DNA from: Pseudomonas sp. K2I15
GTDB taxonomy: Bacteria > Pseudomonadota > Gammaproteobacteria > Pseudomonadales > Pseudomonadaceae
DNA: 64,000 nucleotides
NCBI RefSeq assembly: GCF_002204795.1
Contig: NZ_NIXO01000032.1
Span: forward strand, 1-64,000
Direction: 5' to 3'
Part shown: piece by piece, positions 28,101 to 38,318 of the stretch
Layout of the letters: each line of letters starts with the position of its first letter
Numbering within the stretch: position 1 is the stretch's first letter
Program-made: the position numbers and the translations under genes
Notes under the pieces: generated by a model
Database searches by the model: none
What the model saw: only the letters and a program-made list of their open reading frames with translations
What the model was told of the DNA's origin: nothing

Positions 28101-31100
28101 TTCAGCGAATTGCTGACGGCTACCCGCAACACTGCCCTTGGCGCCCAGGCCCATCAAGACCTGCCGTTTGAGCAACTGCTGGAAGCCTTCCCGCAAGCCC
28201 GGGAGCAAGGCCTGTTCCAGGTGATGTTCAACCACCAGCAACGCGACCTCAGCGCCTTGCGCCGCCTGCCGGGCCTGCTCGCCGACGAGCTGGCATGGCA
28301 CAGCCGCGAAGCCAAGTTCGACCTGCAACTGCACAGCGAAGAAGACCGCAATGGGCGCCTGAGCCTGTCCTTCGACTACGCCGATGAGCTGTTCGACGTC
28401 GCCACCATCGAGCGACTGGCCGAGCACTTCATCAACCTGCTGCAAGCCGTCTGCGAACAGCCGCAACAAGCCATCGGCGATTTGAACTTGCTGCACGCCG
28501 ATGAACACACCCAACAACACCAATGGAGCGCAGCGCCGTGCACGGCGGCGCAGCACTGGCTGCCGGAACAACTCAACCAACAGGTCTCGGAACGCACCGC
28601 ACTGGTGTGGCAGGACGGCAGCCTGACCTTTGCGCAGTTGCACACCCAGGCCAACCGCCTGGCCCACTACCTGCGCGACAAGGGCGTGGGCCCGGACGTG
28701 TGCGTGGCCATCGCCGCCGAGCGTTCGCCGCAACTGCTGATCGGCCTGCTGGCGATCATCAAGGCCGGCGGTGCCTACGTGCCGCTGGACCCGGACTACC
28801 CCGCCGAACGCCTGGCCTACATGCTCAAGGACAGCGGCGTGCAACTGCTGCTGACCCAGACTTCGCTGCTGGAACAATTGCCTGCGGCTGAAGGCGTCTG
28901 CGTCATCGCCATGGACAGCCTCAATCTGGAAAGCTGGCCGACCCACGCACCGGGCCTGCACTTGAATGGCGACAACCTCGCCTACGTGATCTACACCTCC
29001 GGCTCCACCGGCCAGCCCAAGGGCGTGGGCAACACCCATGCCGCGCTGGCCGAGCGTTTGCAGTGGATGCAAGCTACCTACCAACTGGATGAAACCGATG
29101 TGCTGATGCAAAAGGCGCCCATCAGTTTCGACGTGTCGGTGTGGGAGTGTTTCTGGCCGCTGATCACCGGTTGCCGCCTGGTACTGGCCGGCCCCGGCGA
29201 GCATCGTGACCCGCATCGTATTGCCCAGCTGGTGCAGGAACACGGCGTGACCACGCTGCACTTTGTGCCGCCGCTGTTGCAGCTGTTTGTCGATGAACCG
29301 TTGGCCGCTGAATGCACCAGCCTGCGTCGCCTGTTCTCTGGCGGTGAAGCGCTGCCCGCCGAGCTACGTAACCGGGTGTTGGCGCAGTTGCCGGCGGTGC
29401 AGTTGCACAACCGGTATGGCCCGACCGAAACCGCGATCAACGTGACGCACTGGCATTGCCAGGCGGATGACGGCGAGCGTTCGCCGATTGGCCGGCCACT
29501 GGGCAATGTGATTTGTCGAGTCTTGGACGATCAGTTCAACCCGCTGCCGGCCGGTGTACCGGGTGAGTTGTGCATCGGCGGCATCGGCCTGGCCCGCGGT
29601 TACTTCGGGCGTGCCGGGCTGACCGCTGAACGGTTTGTCGCCGACCCGTTGGGCGAGGCGGGCGCACGCCTGTATCGCACCGGTGACCGCGTGCGCTGGA
29701 GCACCGACGGTGTGCTGGAATATCTCGGACGCCTGGATCAGCAGGTGAAGTTGCGTGGCTTCCGTGTAGAACCGGAAGAAATCGAAGCCCGCCTGTTGGC
29801 CCTCGATGGTATCGCCCAAGCGGTGGTGCTGGTGCGCGAAACCGCTGGCGGTGAGCAGTTGATCGGTTACTACACCACCAGCGAACCGCTGGATGAACAC
29901 GACGTAAAAGCCGCCCTGGTCGCCGAGCTGCCGGAGTACATGGTGCCCGCGCAATTGATGCGCCTGGACACAATGCCCCTGAGCCCCAGCGGCAAACTGG
30001 ATCGCCGCGCCTTGCCGGAACCGGTGTGGCAGGTGCGTGAGCACGTCGAACCGCAAACACCGCTGGAGCAGCAAATCGCCGCGATCTGGCGCGAAGTCTT
30101 GGCCCTGCCACGCATCGGTCTGCGGGACGACTTCTTCGCCCTCGGCGGCCATTCGTTGCTGGCCACGCAAATCATCTCCCGCACCCGTCAGGCCTGCGAC
30201 GTCGAGCTGCCGTTGCGCACGCTGTTCGAAGCCAGCGAGCTGGGCGATTTCGCCGAGCAAGTCCGCCTGATCCAAGCCTCGGGCCAGCGCAACCAACAGT
30301 TGGCCATCGGCAAAGTCGACCGCAGCCAACCGGTGCCGCTGTCCTATTCCCAGCAGCGCATGTGGTTCCTCTGGCAGATGGAGCCCGACAGCCCGGCGTA
30401 TAACGTCGGCGGCATGGCGCGGCTGCGCGGGGTGCTGGACGTGGGGCGTTTCGAGGCGGCGTTGCAGGCCTTGATCATGCGTCACGAAACCCTGCGCACC
30501 ACCTTCCCGAGCATCAACGGCGTGGCGCAGCAGAAGGTCGCGGCGCAAACCGGCGTGCGCATGGATTGGCAGGATTTCTCGGCGTTCAATGAAGCCGAGC
30601 GCCAACGGCGCGTACAGCAACTGGCCGACCACGAAGCCCATACACCTTTCAATCTGGAAACCGGCCCGCTGCTGCGCGCCTGCCTGGTCAAGGCCGGTGA
30701 GCAGGAACATTACCTGGTGCTGACCCTGCACCATATCGTCACTGAAGGCTGGGCCATGGACATCTTTGCCCGTGAACTCAGCGCACTGTACGAAGCCTTT
30801 ATCGACGACCGCGAATCGCCGCTGGCGCCGCTGCCGGTGCAGTACCTCGACTACAGCGTGTGGCAACGCCAGTGGCTGGAATCCGGCGAACGCCAGCGCC
30901 AACTGGATTACTGGACCGCGCAACTGGGCACTGAACATCCACTGCTGGAGTTGCCGGCCGACCGCCCACGGCCACCGGTGCAAAGCCACCAGGGCGAGCT
31001 GTACCGTTTCGATTTAAGCGATGACCTCGCTGCCCGCGTGCGTGCCTTCAACGCCGAGCGCGGCCTGACCCTGTTCATGACCATGACCGCCACCCTCGCG

Positions 31101-34100
31101 GTGTTGCTCTACCGCTACAGCGGCCAGACCGACCTGCGTATCGGGGCGCCAGTGGCCAACCGGATTCGCCCGGAGAGTGAAGGGCTGATCGGTGCATTCC
31201 TCAATACCCAAGTGCTGCGTTGCCAGCTCAACGGTCAGATGAGCGTCGGCGAATTGTTCGACCAGGTTCGCCACACGGTGATCGAAGGCCAGTCCCATCA
31301 AGACCTGCCGTTCGACCACTTGGTGGAAGCCCTGCAACCACCGCGCAGTGCTGCTTACAACCCGCTGTTCCAGGTGATGTGCAACGTGCAACGCTGGGAA
31401 TTCCAGCAGAGCCGCACCCTGGCCGGGATGACCGTCGAGTACCTGGCCAACGATGCCCGCGCCACCAAGTTCGACCTCAACCTGGAAGTCACCGACCTCG
31501 ACCATCGCCTGGGTTGCTGCCTGACTTACAGCACTGATCTGTTCGACGAGCCGCGCATTGCCCGTATGGCCGCGCACTGGCAAAACCTGCTGGAAGCCTT
31601 GCTGGCCGATCCGCAACAACGCCTGAGTGAGTTGCCGTTGCTGGAGGCTGGCGAACAGCGCTCCCTGCAAGACAGCCTCGGCATTGAAGCGGGCGAGCAT
31701 CGCCTCGATCAGTGCATTCATCACCTGTTCAGCGAGCAGGCCCTGGCCCGTCCCGATGCCCCGGCGTTGACCTTTGCCGGGCAGACCTTGAGCTACAGCG
31801 AACTCGACAGCCGCGCCAATCGCCTGGCCTGGATGCTGCGTGAACGTGGCGTGGGCCCTCAGGTGCGGGTCGGCCTGGCGCTGCCGCGTTCGCTGGAAAT
31901 GGTCGTCGGCCTGCTGGCGATCCTCAAGGCTGGCGGCGCCTATGTGCCGCTGGACCCGGAATACCCGCTGGACCGCTTGCACTACATGATTGAAGACAGT
32001 GGCATCGGCCTGTTGCTCAGCGATGCTGCAATGTTCGAGGCGTTGGGCGAGCTGCCTGCCAGCGTCGGCCGCTGGTGCCTGGAAGATGACCTGCCGACCC
32101 TGGCCAGCTACCCGGCCAGTGAGGTGCCTTTCATCAGCCTGCCGCAACATCAGGCGTACCTGATCTACACCTCCGGCTCCACCGGCAAGCCCAAGGGCGT
32201 GGTGGTGTGCCACGGTGAAATCGCCATGCATTGCCGGGCGGTGATCGAACGCTTCGGCATGCGCCCCGATGACTGCGAGCTGCACTTCTATTCCATCAAC
32301 TTCGACGCCGCCACCGAGCGTCTGTTGGTGCCGCTGCTCAGCGGCGCCCAGGTGGTTTTGCGTGCCCAGGGCCAATGGGACGCGGAAGAAATCTGCGGGC
32401 TGATTCGTCAGCATCGCATCAATATCCTCGGCTTCACTCCGAGCTACGGCAGCCAGTTGGCGCAATGGCTGGCCACGCAAAATCAGACCTTACCGGTGCG
32501 CATGTGCATCACCGGCGGCGAAGCCTTGACCGGCGAGCACTTGCAGCGCATCCGCGCCGCGTTCAAGCCGGCGCTGTTTTTCAACGCCTATGGCCCGACT
32601 GAAACCGTGGTGATGCCGCTGGCCAGTCTGGCCCCGGACACATTGGAAGAGGGCGCCGGCAGCGTGCCGATCGGCAGCATCATCGGCGCGCGTGTGGCCT
32701 ACATTCTGGATGCGGATTTGGCCCTGGTGCCGCAAGGCGCGACCGGCGAGTTGTACGTCGGCGGTGCCGGCCTGGCCCAGGGGTATCACCAGCGTCCGGG
32801 CATGACGGCGGAGCGGTTCGTGGCGGATCCGTTTGCCATGAACGGCGGTCGCCTGTATCGCACCGGCGACCTGGTGCGCCAGCGTGCCGATGGCCTGGTG
32901 GAATACCTCGGCCGTATTGACCACCAAGTGAAGATTCGAGGTTTCCGCATCGAGCTGGGGGAAATTGAAACCCGCCTGCTGGAACACGAAGCGGTGCGTG
33001 AAGCGGTTGTGCTGGCGCAGGATTCGCCGAGCGGCAAACAGTTGGTGGCCTATCTGGTCAGCGACGAAGAGCAGGGCGCGTTGCGCGAATCCCTCAAGGC
33101 GCATCTGAAAGCCCAGCTGCCGGACTACATGGTGCCCGCGCACTTGATCGTGCTGGACAGCATGCCGCTGACCGCCAACGGCAAACTCGACCGCCGCGCC
33201 TTGCCGCAGCCGGATCCCGAGGCGAATCGTCAGCATTACGTGGCGCCACGCAACGAGCTGGAGCAAACCCTGGCGGCGATCTGGTGTGCGGTGTTGAACG
33301 TGCAACAGGTCGGCCTCGACGATAACTTCTTTGAGCTGGGCGGCGACTCGATCCTGTCGATCCAGGTGGTCAGCCGGGCACGGCAGGCGGGGATTCATTT
33401 CAGCCCGCGTGATTTGTTCCAGCACCAGACCGTGCGAACCCTGGCCGCCGTGGCGACCCGCACCGAACAGGTCATCGCCGAGCAAGGCGTGTTGACCGGC
33501 GCTTCCGGGCTGACACCGATCCAGCACTGGTTCTTCGACACCGACATCCCCGAGCGCCAACACTGGAACCAGGCGCTGCTGCTGGAGCCGGCTCAGGCCC
33601 TCGAACCCCATCGCCTGGAACAGGCGCTGCTGGCGGTGCTGGAACACCACGATGCCCTGCGCCTGAGCTTCACCCGGCGCGATGCCCAATGGCACGCCGA
33701 ACACTTGGCGGTGCCGGAAGGCGGCCTGCTTTTGCAAGCCCAGGTGCCGGACATGGAGCAGTGCAGCGCGCTGTTCAGCGACACCCAGCGCAGCCTCAAC
33801 CTCGCCCATGGCCCGCTGTTGCGCGCCCTGCTGGTAGACGGGCCGCAAGGCCAGCGGCGCCTGCTGATCGCGATCCATCACTTGGTGGTGGACGGTGTTT
33901 CGTGGCGTGTGTTGCTGGAAGATGTGCAGACCGTGTATCGCCAGTTGAGCGACGGCCAGCCCGTCAGCCTGCCGGCCAAGACCAGCGCCTTGCGCGACTG
34001 GGCGGCCCGTTTGCAGGCTTACGCCGGCAGCGAGTCCCTGCGTGAAGAACTGGACGTGTGGCAGCAGCAGTTGGCCGGTCCCTCCGTTGAATTGCCGGTG

Positions 34101-37100
34101 GACCGCCCGCAAGGCTCGCTGCGCAACCGCGACGCCGATACCGTCAGCGTGCGCCTGGACGCCGAGCGTACCCGCCAGCTATTGCAGCAGGCGCCAAGCG
34201 CTTACCGCACCCAGGTCAACGATTTGCTGCTGACCGCCCTGGCCCGTGTGCTATGCCGCTGGAGCGGCCATGAATCGGCACTGATCCAGCTCGAAGGCCA
34301 CGGCCGCGAAACCTTGTTCGACGAGATCGACCTGACCCGCAGCGTCGGCTGGTTCACCAGCGCCTACCCGCTGCGCCTGACCCCGTTGCACATCGAAGAC
34401 GCCGCCGGGCAGGGCGCCTCGATCAAGGCGATCAAGGAGCAACTGCGCGGCGTGCCCCACAAGGGTTTGGGTTATGGCGTGCTGCGCTACCTGGCCGACG
34501 ACCTGTGCCGCCAGACCATGGCCGCGCTGCCGACGGCGAACATCACCTTCAACTACCTCGGCCAGTTCGACCAGAGCTTTGGCGCCGACGCACTGTTCCA
34601 CCCGCTGGACGAGTTCGCCGGTATTGCCCATGACCCGGACGCGCCGCTGCCCAACGAGTTGAGCGTCGACAGCCAGGTGTACGGCGGTGAACTGGTGCTG
34701 CGCTGGACCTTCAGCCGTGAGCGCCATGACCGCCAGACCATTGCAGAACTGGCGGACGCTTACCTGGCGGAACTGCAAAGCCTGATCGAGCATTGCCTCA
34801 AGGACGACGCGGGCGGCCTCACACCGTCGGACTTCCCGCTGGCGCACCTCACGCAGGGGCAACTCGACGCGCTGCCGGTGCCGGCCAATGCGATTGAAGA
34901 CGTGTACCCGCTGACCCCGATGCAGGAAGGCCTGCTGCTGCACACCCTGCTGGAACCGGGCACCGGCCTCTATTACATGCAGGACCGCTACCGTATCAAC
35001 AGCGCCCTCGACCCCGAGCGTTTCGCCCAGGCCTGGCAGGCAGTAATCGCCCGTCACGAAGCCTTGCGTGCCTCGTTCTGCTGGAACGTGGGCGAAGACA
35101 TGCTGCAGGTTATCCACAAGCCCGGCAGTACGCCGATCGAATACCTCGACTGGAGCGCCGAGCCTGAAAGTGAACAGGAACCGCGTCTGCAAGCGCTGCT
35201 CAAAAGCGAGCGTGAAGCCGGCTTCGATCTGCTCAACCAGGCACCGTTCCACCTGCGGCTGATCCGCGTGGGTGAGGCCCGCTACTGGTTCATGATGAGC
35301 AACCACCACATCTTGATTGATGCGTGGTGCCGCTCGCTGTTGATGAACGATTTCTTCGACATCTACATGGCCCTTGGCGAAGGTCGCGATGCGCAACTGG
35401 CGATGCCGCCGCGTTATCGCGATTACATCGCCTGGCTGCAGCGCCAGAACCTCGCCGAAGCGCGCCAGTGGTGGCAGCAGAACCTGCAAGGCTTTGAGCG
35501 CACCACGCCGATTCCGAGCGACCGGCCGTTCCTGCGCGAACATGCTGGCCACAGCGGCGGCATGGTGGTGGGCGACTGCTACACCCGCCTTGATGTGCGC
35601 GACGGTGCGCACTTGCGCGAGTTGGCCCAGGCGCATCAACTGACGGTGAACACCTTCGCCCAGGCGGCGTGGGCCCTGGTGCTGCGGCGCTTGAGCGGTG
35701 ATCGCGACGTGCTGTTCGGCGTCACCGTGGCCGGGCGCCCGGTGGAAATGCCAGAGATGCAGCGCACCGTCGGGCTGTTTATCAACAGTATCGCGTTGCG
35801 GGTCAAGCTGCCTGAGGACGATCAGAAGTTCAGCGTGCGCCAATGGTTGAACGGCCTGCTCGACAGCAATATGCAACTGCGCGAGTACGAATACCTGCCG
35901 CTGGTGACCATCCAGGAACACAGCGAACTGCCCAAGGGCCAGCCGCTGTTCGACAGCCTGTTCGTGTTCGAAAACGCTCCGGTGGAAGTCTCGGTGCTGG
36001 ACCGTGCGCAAAGCCTGAACGCCACCTCGGATTCCGGTCGCACCCACACCAACTTTCCGCTGACTGCCGTGTGCTACCCGGGCGATGACCTGGGCTTGCA
36101 CCTGTCTTACGATCAGCGTTATTTCGATGAAACCACCGTGCAAGGCATGCTCGGCGAATTCAAGCGTTTGCTGCTGGCGCTGGTGCAGGGCTTCCATGGC
36201 GACATGGCCGACTTGCCGTTGATTGGTAAGCAGGAACGTGAGTTCCTGGTGGACGGCTGCAACCAGAGTGAGCATGCGTATCCGCTGGAGCACAGCTACG
36301 TCGAACTGTTCGAAGCCCAGGTGGCGCAGCATCCGCAGCGCATCGCCGCCAGTTGCCTGGATCAGCAATGGAGCTATGCCGAGTTGAACCGGCGCAGTAA
36401 CCGCCTGGGCCATGCGCTGGTTGGCGCCGGTGTCGGGCTGGATCAACCGGTGGCGTTGCTGGCTGAACGTAATCTGGATTTGCTGGGGATGATCATCGGC
36501 AGCTTCAAGGCCGGTGCCGGTTACTTACCGCTGGATCCGGGGCTGCCGACGCAACGCTTGAGCCGAATCATCGACCTGAGCCGCACGCCATTGCTGGTGT
36601 GCACCGAGGCTTGTCGGGAGCAGGCGGATCTGTTGCTGGAAGCGTTCGCCTGTGGCGCGCGGCCGAAGTTGCTGGTGTGGGAGGCGCTGGTTGGCTCCGA
36701 GGAAAACCCGGGGATCTACAGCGCGGCGGATAACCTTGCCTACGTGATCTACACCTCGGGCTCCACCGGTTTGCCCAAGGGTGTGATGGTGGAACAGCGC
36801 GGCATGCTCAATAACCAGTTGAGCAAGGTGCCGTATCTGCACCTGACTGAGCACGATGTGATCGCCCAGACGGCCTCGCAAAGTTTCGATATCTCGGTGT
36901 GGCAATTCCTCGCTGCGCCGCTGTTCGGGGCGCGGGTGGATATTGTGCCGAACACCATTGCCCATGATCCGCAAGGCTTGCTGGCGCATGTCCAGGCCCA
37001 GGGCATTACTGTGCTGGAGAGCGTACCGTCGCTGATCCAGGGCATGCTCGCTCAGGAACGCATGAGCCTGGACGGCTTGCGCTGGATGCTGCCGACGGGT

Positions 37101-38129
37101 GAGGCGATGCCGCCGGAGTTGGCGCATCAGTGGTTGCTGCGTTATCCGGATATTGGCCTGGTCAACGCGTATGGCCCGGCGGAGTGTTCGGATGACGTGG
37201 CGTTCTTCCGCGTCGACCTGGCGTCGACCCGTGGCACTTACCTGCCGATTGGCACGCCGACCGACAACAACCGTTTGTACCTGCTGGATGGCGCGCTGGA
37301 GTTGGTGCCTCAAGGTGCGGTCGGCGAGTTGTGCGTGGCGGGGACTGGCGTGGGTCGTGGTTATGTCAGCGATCCGCTGCGCACGGCCCAGGTGTTTGTG
37401 CCTAATCCATTTGGCGCGGCGGGGGAGCGGCTGTATCGCACCGGCGACCTGGCGCGTCGGCGCAGCGATGGCGTGTTGGAGTACGTCGGGCGCATCGACC
37501 ATCAGGTGAAGATTCGCGGTTACCGGATTGAGCTGGGTGAAATCGAAGCGCGTTTGCATGAACAACCTGAAGTGCGGGATGCGGCGGTTGGGGTGCAAGA
37601 GGGCGTCAACGGCAAGCACCTGGTGGGCTACCTGGTGGCGGCGGATGCGCTGTTGAATCCGGGCGAGCGCCTTGACCGCATCAAGCAACGCCTAAGGGCC
37701 GAGCTACCGGAATATATGGTGCCGCTGCATTGGTTATGGCTGGATCGTTTGCCGTTGAACGCCAACGGCAAGCTGGACCGCAAGGCTTTGCCGGAACTGG
37801 AGATTGGCCAGTTGCACAGCCAGGATTATCTGGCGCCGCGTAATGAGCTGGAGCAGACGTTGGCCGGGATTTGGGCTGAGGTGTTGAAGGTTGAGCGGGT
37901 GGGTGTGCAGGACAACTTCTTTGAGTTGGGTGGGCATTCGTTGCTGGCCACGCAGATTGCGTCGCGGGTGCAGAAGACGTTGCAGCGGGATGTACCGTTG
38001 CGGGCGATGTTCGAGTGCAGCACGGTGGAGGCGTTGGCGGGGTATATCGAGGGGCTTGCGGCGAATGAGATCAGTGCAGGGACGGTGGATCGGTTGAGTG
38101 ATTTGATGGCGGAGCTGGAGGGGTTTTAA
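25185..38129 (+). CDS. pvdL: Pyoverdine chromophore synthetase PvdL
   Basis: Non-ribosomal peptide synthetase of 4314 residues that begins pyoverdine. Domains in order: fatty-acyl-AMP ligase (core YTSGST at 168); carrier (Ser610); condensation (HHIIADG 801-807); adenylation 1 (YTSGSTG 1270); carrier (Ser1657); condensation (HHIVTEG, His1849); adenylation 2 (YTSGSTG 2328); carrier (LGGDS, Ser2722); epimerase (HHLVVDG, His2898); condensation (HHILIDAW, His3374); adenylation 3 (YTSGSTG 3856); carrier (Ser4252). There is no terminal thioesterase, so the chain passes to another synthetase outside the window. The order agrees with acyl-Glu, D-Tyr, Dab. My pocket codes by eye: DVWHFGRIN-K, DAEGIGAVM-K and DIWELTADD-K; the third fits Dab. 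The start is the first of two tandem ATGs. Confidence 0.96.
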   Translation: MMDAFELPRTLVQSLQRRAAQTPDQLALRFLAETAEQSVLLSYRDLDLRARTIAAALQANADLGDRAVLLFPSGPDYVAAFFGCLYAGVIAVPAYPPESARRHHQERLLSIIADAEPRLLLTTASLGDSLAQLEGAPQLLCVDQLSANIATDWMAPNLEDDDIAFLQYTSGSTALPKGVQVTHGNLVANELLIRRGFGIDLNPDDVIVSWLPLYHDMGLIGGLLQPIFSGVPCVLMSPAYFLGRPLRWLEAISEYGGTISGGPDFAYRLCSERVSESALDRLDLSKWRVAYSGSEPIRLDTLERFAEKFAACGFTSNNFFASYGLAEATLFVAGGTRGHGIPALRLDEQALAANRAEPGQGAAIMSCGTSQPEHAVLIAEPATLATLPDNAAGEIWATGPSIAHGYWRNPEATAKTFVQHEGRTWLRTGDLGFIREGEVFITGRLKDLLIVRGHNLYPQDIEQAIEREVEVVRKGRVAAFAVNDQGLEGIGIAAEISRSVQKVLPPEALIKAIRQAVAEACQEAPSVVVLLNPGGLPKTSSGKVQRSACRTRLADGSLDSYAQFPGVQAQVGDAALESELQSRIAAIWCEQLQVAQVAADDHFFLLGGNSISATQVVARLRETLGLELNLRLLFEAPTLAAFATSVAQLQQDGGVAQGAIHALSRQEDLPQSLAQNRLWINWQLDPHSSAYTIPGALRLRGELAEDAVRSSFQQLIQRHEALRTRFFERDGQGFQRVDPKVDFDLQVIDLGDLPAAEREARANQIREDEARTQFDLEKGPLLWVTLVRLDDEDHQLLVTMHHIIADGWSLTVLIDEFSRLYAAASQGQTLELPALALQYADYGSWQRQWLAEGEGQRQLAYWKAQLGDEHPTLSLATDHPRSAHHIRSASRHSVRVSANLGEAIRKTAQAHESTPFMLLLAAFQSLLYRYSGQRDIRIGVPNANRPRQETQGLIGFFINTQVLRAELDARLPFSELLTATRNTALGAQAHQDLPFEQLLEAFPQAREQGLFQVMFNHQQRDLSALRRLPGLLADELAWHSREAKFDLQLHSEEDRNGRLSLSFDYADELFDVATIERLAEHFINLLQAVCEQPQQAIGDLNLLHADEHTQQHQWSAAPCTAAQHWLPEQLNQQVSERTALVWQDGSLTFAQLHTQANRLAHYLRDKGVGPDVCVAIAAERSPQLLIGLLAIIKAGGAYVPLDPDYPAERLAYMLKDSGVQLLLTQTSLLEQLPAAEGVCVIAMDSLNLESWPTHAPGLHLNGDNLAYVIYTSGSTGQPKGVGNTHAALAERLQWMQATYQLDETDVLMQKAPISFDVSVWECFWPLITGCRLVLAGPGEHRDPHRIAQLVQEHGVTTLHFVPPLLQLFVDEPLAAECTSLRRLFSGGEALPAELRNRVLAQLPAVQLHNRYGPTETAINVTHWHCQADDGERSPIGRPLGNVICRVLDDQFNPLPAGVPGELCIGGIGLARGYFGRAGLTAERFVADPLGEAGARLYRTGDRVRWSTDGVLEYLGRLDQQVKLRGFRVEPEEIEARLLALDGIAQAVVLVRETAGGEQLIGYYTTSEPLDEHDVKAALVAELPEYMVPAQLMRLDTMPLSPSGKLDRRALPEPVWQVREHVEPQTPLEQQIAAIWREVLALPRIGLRDDFFALGGHSLLATQIISRTRQACDVELPLRTLFEASELGDFAEQVRLIQASGQRNQQLAIGKVDRSQPVPLSYSQQRMWFLWQMEPDSPAYNVGGMARLRGVLDVGRFEAALQALIMRHETLRTTFPSINGVAQQKVAAQTGVRMDWQDFSAFNEAERQRRVQQLADHEAHTPFNLETGPLLRACLVKAGEQEHYLVLTLHHIVTEGWAMDIFARELSALYEAFIDDRESPLAPLPVQYLDYSVWQRQWLESGERQRQLDYWTAQLGTEHPLLELPADRPRPPVQSHQGELYRFDLSDDLAARVRAFNAERGLTLFMTMTATLAVLLYRYSGQTDLRIGAPVANRIRPESEGLIGAFLNTQVLRCQLNGQMSVGELFDQVRHTVIEGQSHQDLPFDHLVEALQPPRSAAYNPLFQVMCNVQRWEFQQSRTLAGMTVEYLANDARATKFDLNLEVTDLDHRLGCCLTYSTDLFDEPRIARMAAHWQNLLEALLADPQQRLSELPLLEAGEQRSLQDSLGIEAGEHRLDQCIHHLFSEQALARPDAPALTFAGQTLSYSELDSRANRLAWMLRERGVGPQVRVGLALPRSLEMVVGLLAILKAGGAYVPLDPEYPLDRLHYMIEDSGIGLLLSDAAMFEALGELPASVGRWCLEDDLPTLASYPASEVPFISLPQHQAYLIYTSGSTGKPKGVVVCHGEIAMHCRAVIERFGMRPDDCELHFYSINFDAATERLLVPLLSGAQVVLRAQGQWDAEEICGLIRQHRINILGFTPSYGSQLAQWLATQNQTLPVRMCITGGEALTGEHLQRIRAAFKPALFFNAYGPTETVVMPLASLAPDTLEEGAGSVPIGSIIGARVAYILDADLALVPQGATGELYVGGAGLAQGYHQRPGMTAERFVADPFAMNGGRLYRTGDLVRQRADGLVEYLGRIDHQVKIRGFRIELGEIETRLLEHEAVREAVVLAQDSPSGKQLVAYLVSDEEQGALRESLKAHLKAQLPDYMVPAHLIVLDSMPLTANGKLDRRALPQPDPEANRQHYVAPRNELEQTLAAIWCAVLNVQQVGLDDNFFELGGDSILSIQVVSRARQAGIHFSPRDLFQHQTVRTLAAVATRTEQVIAEQGVLTGASGLTPIQHWFFDTDIPERQHWNQALLLEPAQALEPHRLEQALLAVLEHHDALRLSFTRRDAQWHAEHLAVPEGGLLLQAQVPDMEQCSALFSDTQRSLNLAHGPLLRALLVDGPQGQRRLLIAIHHLVVDGVSWRVLLEDVQTVYRQLSDGQPVSLPAKTSALRDWAARLQAYAGSESLREELDVWQQQLAGPSVELPVDRPQGSLRNRDADTVSVRLDAERTRQLLQQAPSAYRTQVNDLLLTALARVLCRWSGHESALIQLEGHGRETLFDEIDLTRSVGWFTSAYPLRLTPLHIEDAAGQGASIKAIKEQLRGVPHKGLGYGVLRYLADDLCRQTMAALPTANITFNYLGQFDQSFGADALFHPLDEFAGIAHDPDAPLPNELSVDSQVYGGELVLRWTFSRERHDRQTIAELADAYLAELQSLIEHCLKDDAGGLTPSDFPLAHLTQGQLDALPVPANAIEDVYPLTPMQEGLLLHTLLEPGTGLYYMQDRYRINSALDPERFAQAWQAVIARHEALRASFCWNVGEDMLQVIHKPGSTPIEYLDWSAEPESEQEPRLQALLKSEREAGFDLLNQAPFHLRLIRVGEARYWFMMSNHHILIDAWCRSLLMNDFFDIYMALGEGRDAQLAMPPRYRDYIAWLQRQNLAEARQWWQQNLQGFERTTPIPSDRPFLREHAGHSGGMVVGDCYTRLDVRDGAHLRELAQAHQLTVNTFAQAAWALVLRRLSGDRDVLFGVTVAGRPVEMPEMQRTVGLFINSIALRVKLPEDDQKFSVRQWLNGLLDSNMQLREYEYLPLVTIQEHSELPKGQPLFDSLFVFENAPVEVSVLDRAQSLNATSDSGRTHTNFPLTAVCYPGDDLGLHLSYDQRYFDETTVQGMLGEFKRLLLALVQGFHGDMADLPLIGKQEREFLVDGCNQSEHAYPLEHSYVELFEAQVAQHPQRIAASCLDQQWSYAELNRRSNRLGHALVGAGVGLDQPVALLAERNLDLLGMIIGSFKAGAGYLPLDPGLPTQRLSRIIDLSRTPLLVCTEACREQADLLLEAFACGARPKLLVWEALVGSEENPGIYSAADNLAYVIYTSGSTGLPKGVMVEQRGMLNNQLSKVPYLHLTEHDVIAQTASQSFDISVWQFLAAPLFGARVDIVPNTIAHDPQGLLAHVQAQGITVLESVPSLIQGMLAQERMSLDGLRWMLPTGEAMPPELAHQWLLRYPDIGLVNAYGPAECSDDVAFFRVDLASTRGTYLPIGTPTDNNRLYLLDGALELVPQGAVGELCVAGTGVGRGYVSDPLRTAQVFVPNPFGAAGERLYRTGDLARRRSDGVLEYVGRIDHQVKIRGYRIELGEIEARLHEQPEVRDAAVGVQEGVNGKHLVGYLVAADALLNPGERLDRIKQRLRAELPEYMVPLHWLWLDRLPLNANGKLDRKALPELEIGQLHSQDYLAPRNELEQTLAGIWAEVLKVERVGVQDNFFELGGHSLLATQIASRVQKTLQRDVPLRAMFECSTVEALAGYIEGLAANEISAGTVDRLSDLMAELEGF

Positions 38130-38318
38130 GTCGGTCAGGTGCTCGTCCGGTGCACTATCGGGCTGGCTACCGTTGATCGGGTTAGTGCCCCTGCGGGGGC
38201 AGAACTGTCAATTCTCACAGTAGGCAAGGTTCCAGTTCAGCGCGCTAGATAACCCAGTCGTTACGGCTTGCCGGTAGAGCGGCCAATGGTTATCCCTTCC
38301 TGAACAGGAGTTCTTGTC
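38130..38318. other. Gap after pvdL with GC-rich hairpin
   Basis: A short hairpin, TGCCCC-tgcg-GGGGCA, lies near 38187-38203 without a T run; it may slow or end pvdL transcription. No PvdS-type promoter pattern was seen before the next gene, so that gene may have its own promoter or be read through from pvdL. Confidence 0.4.

Noticed and set aside
29364..30989. Very long antisense frames across pvdL
   Set aside because: They are shadows caused by high GC at third positions; the sense strand has continuous synthetase domains.
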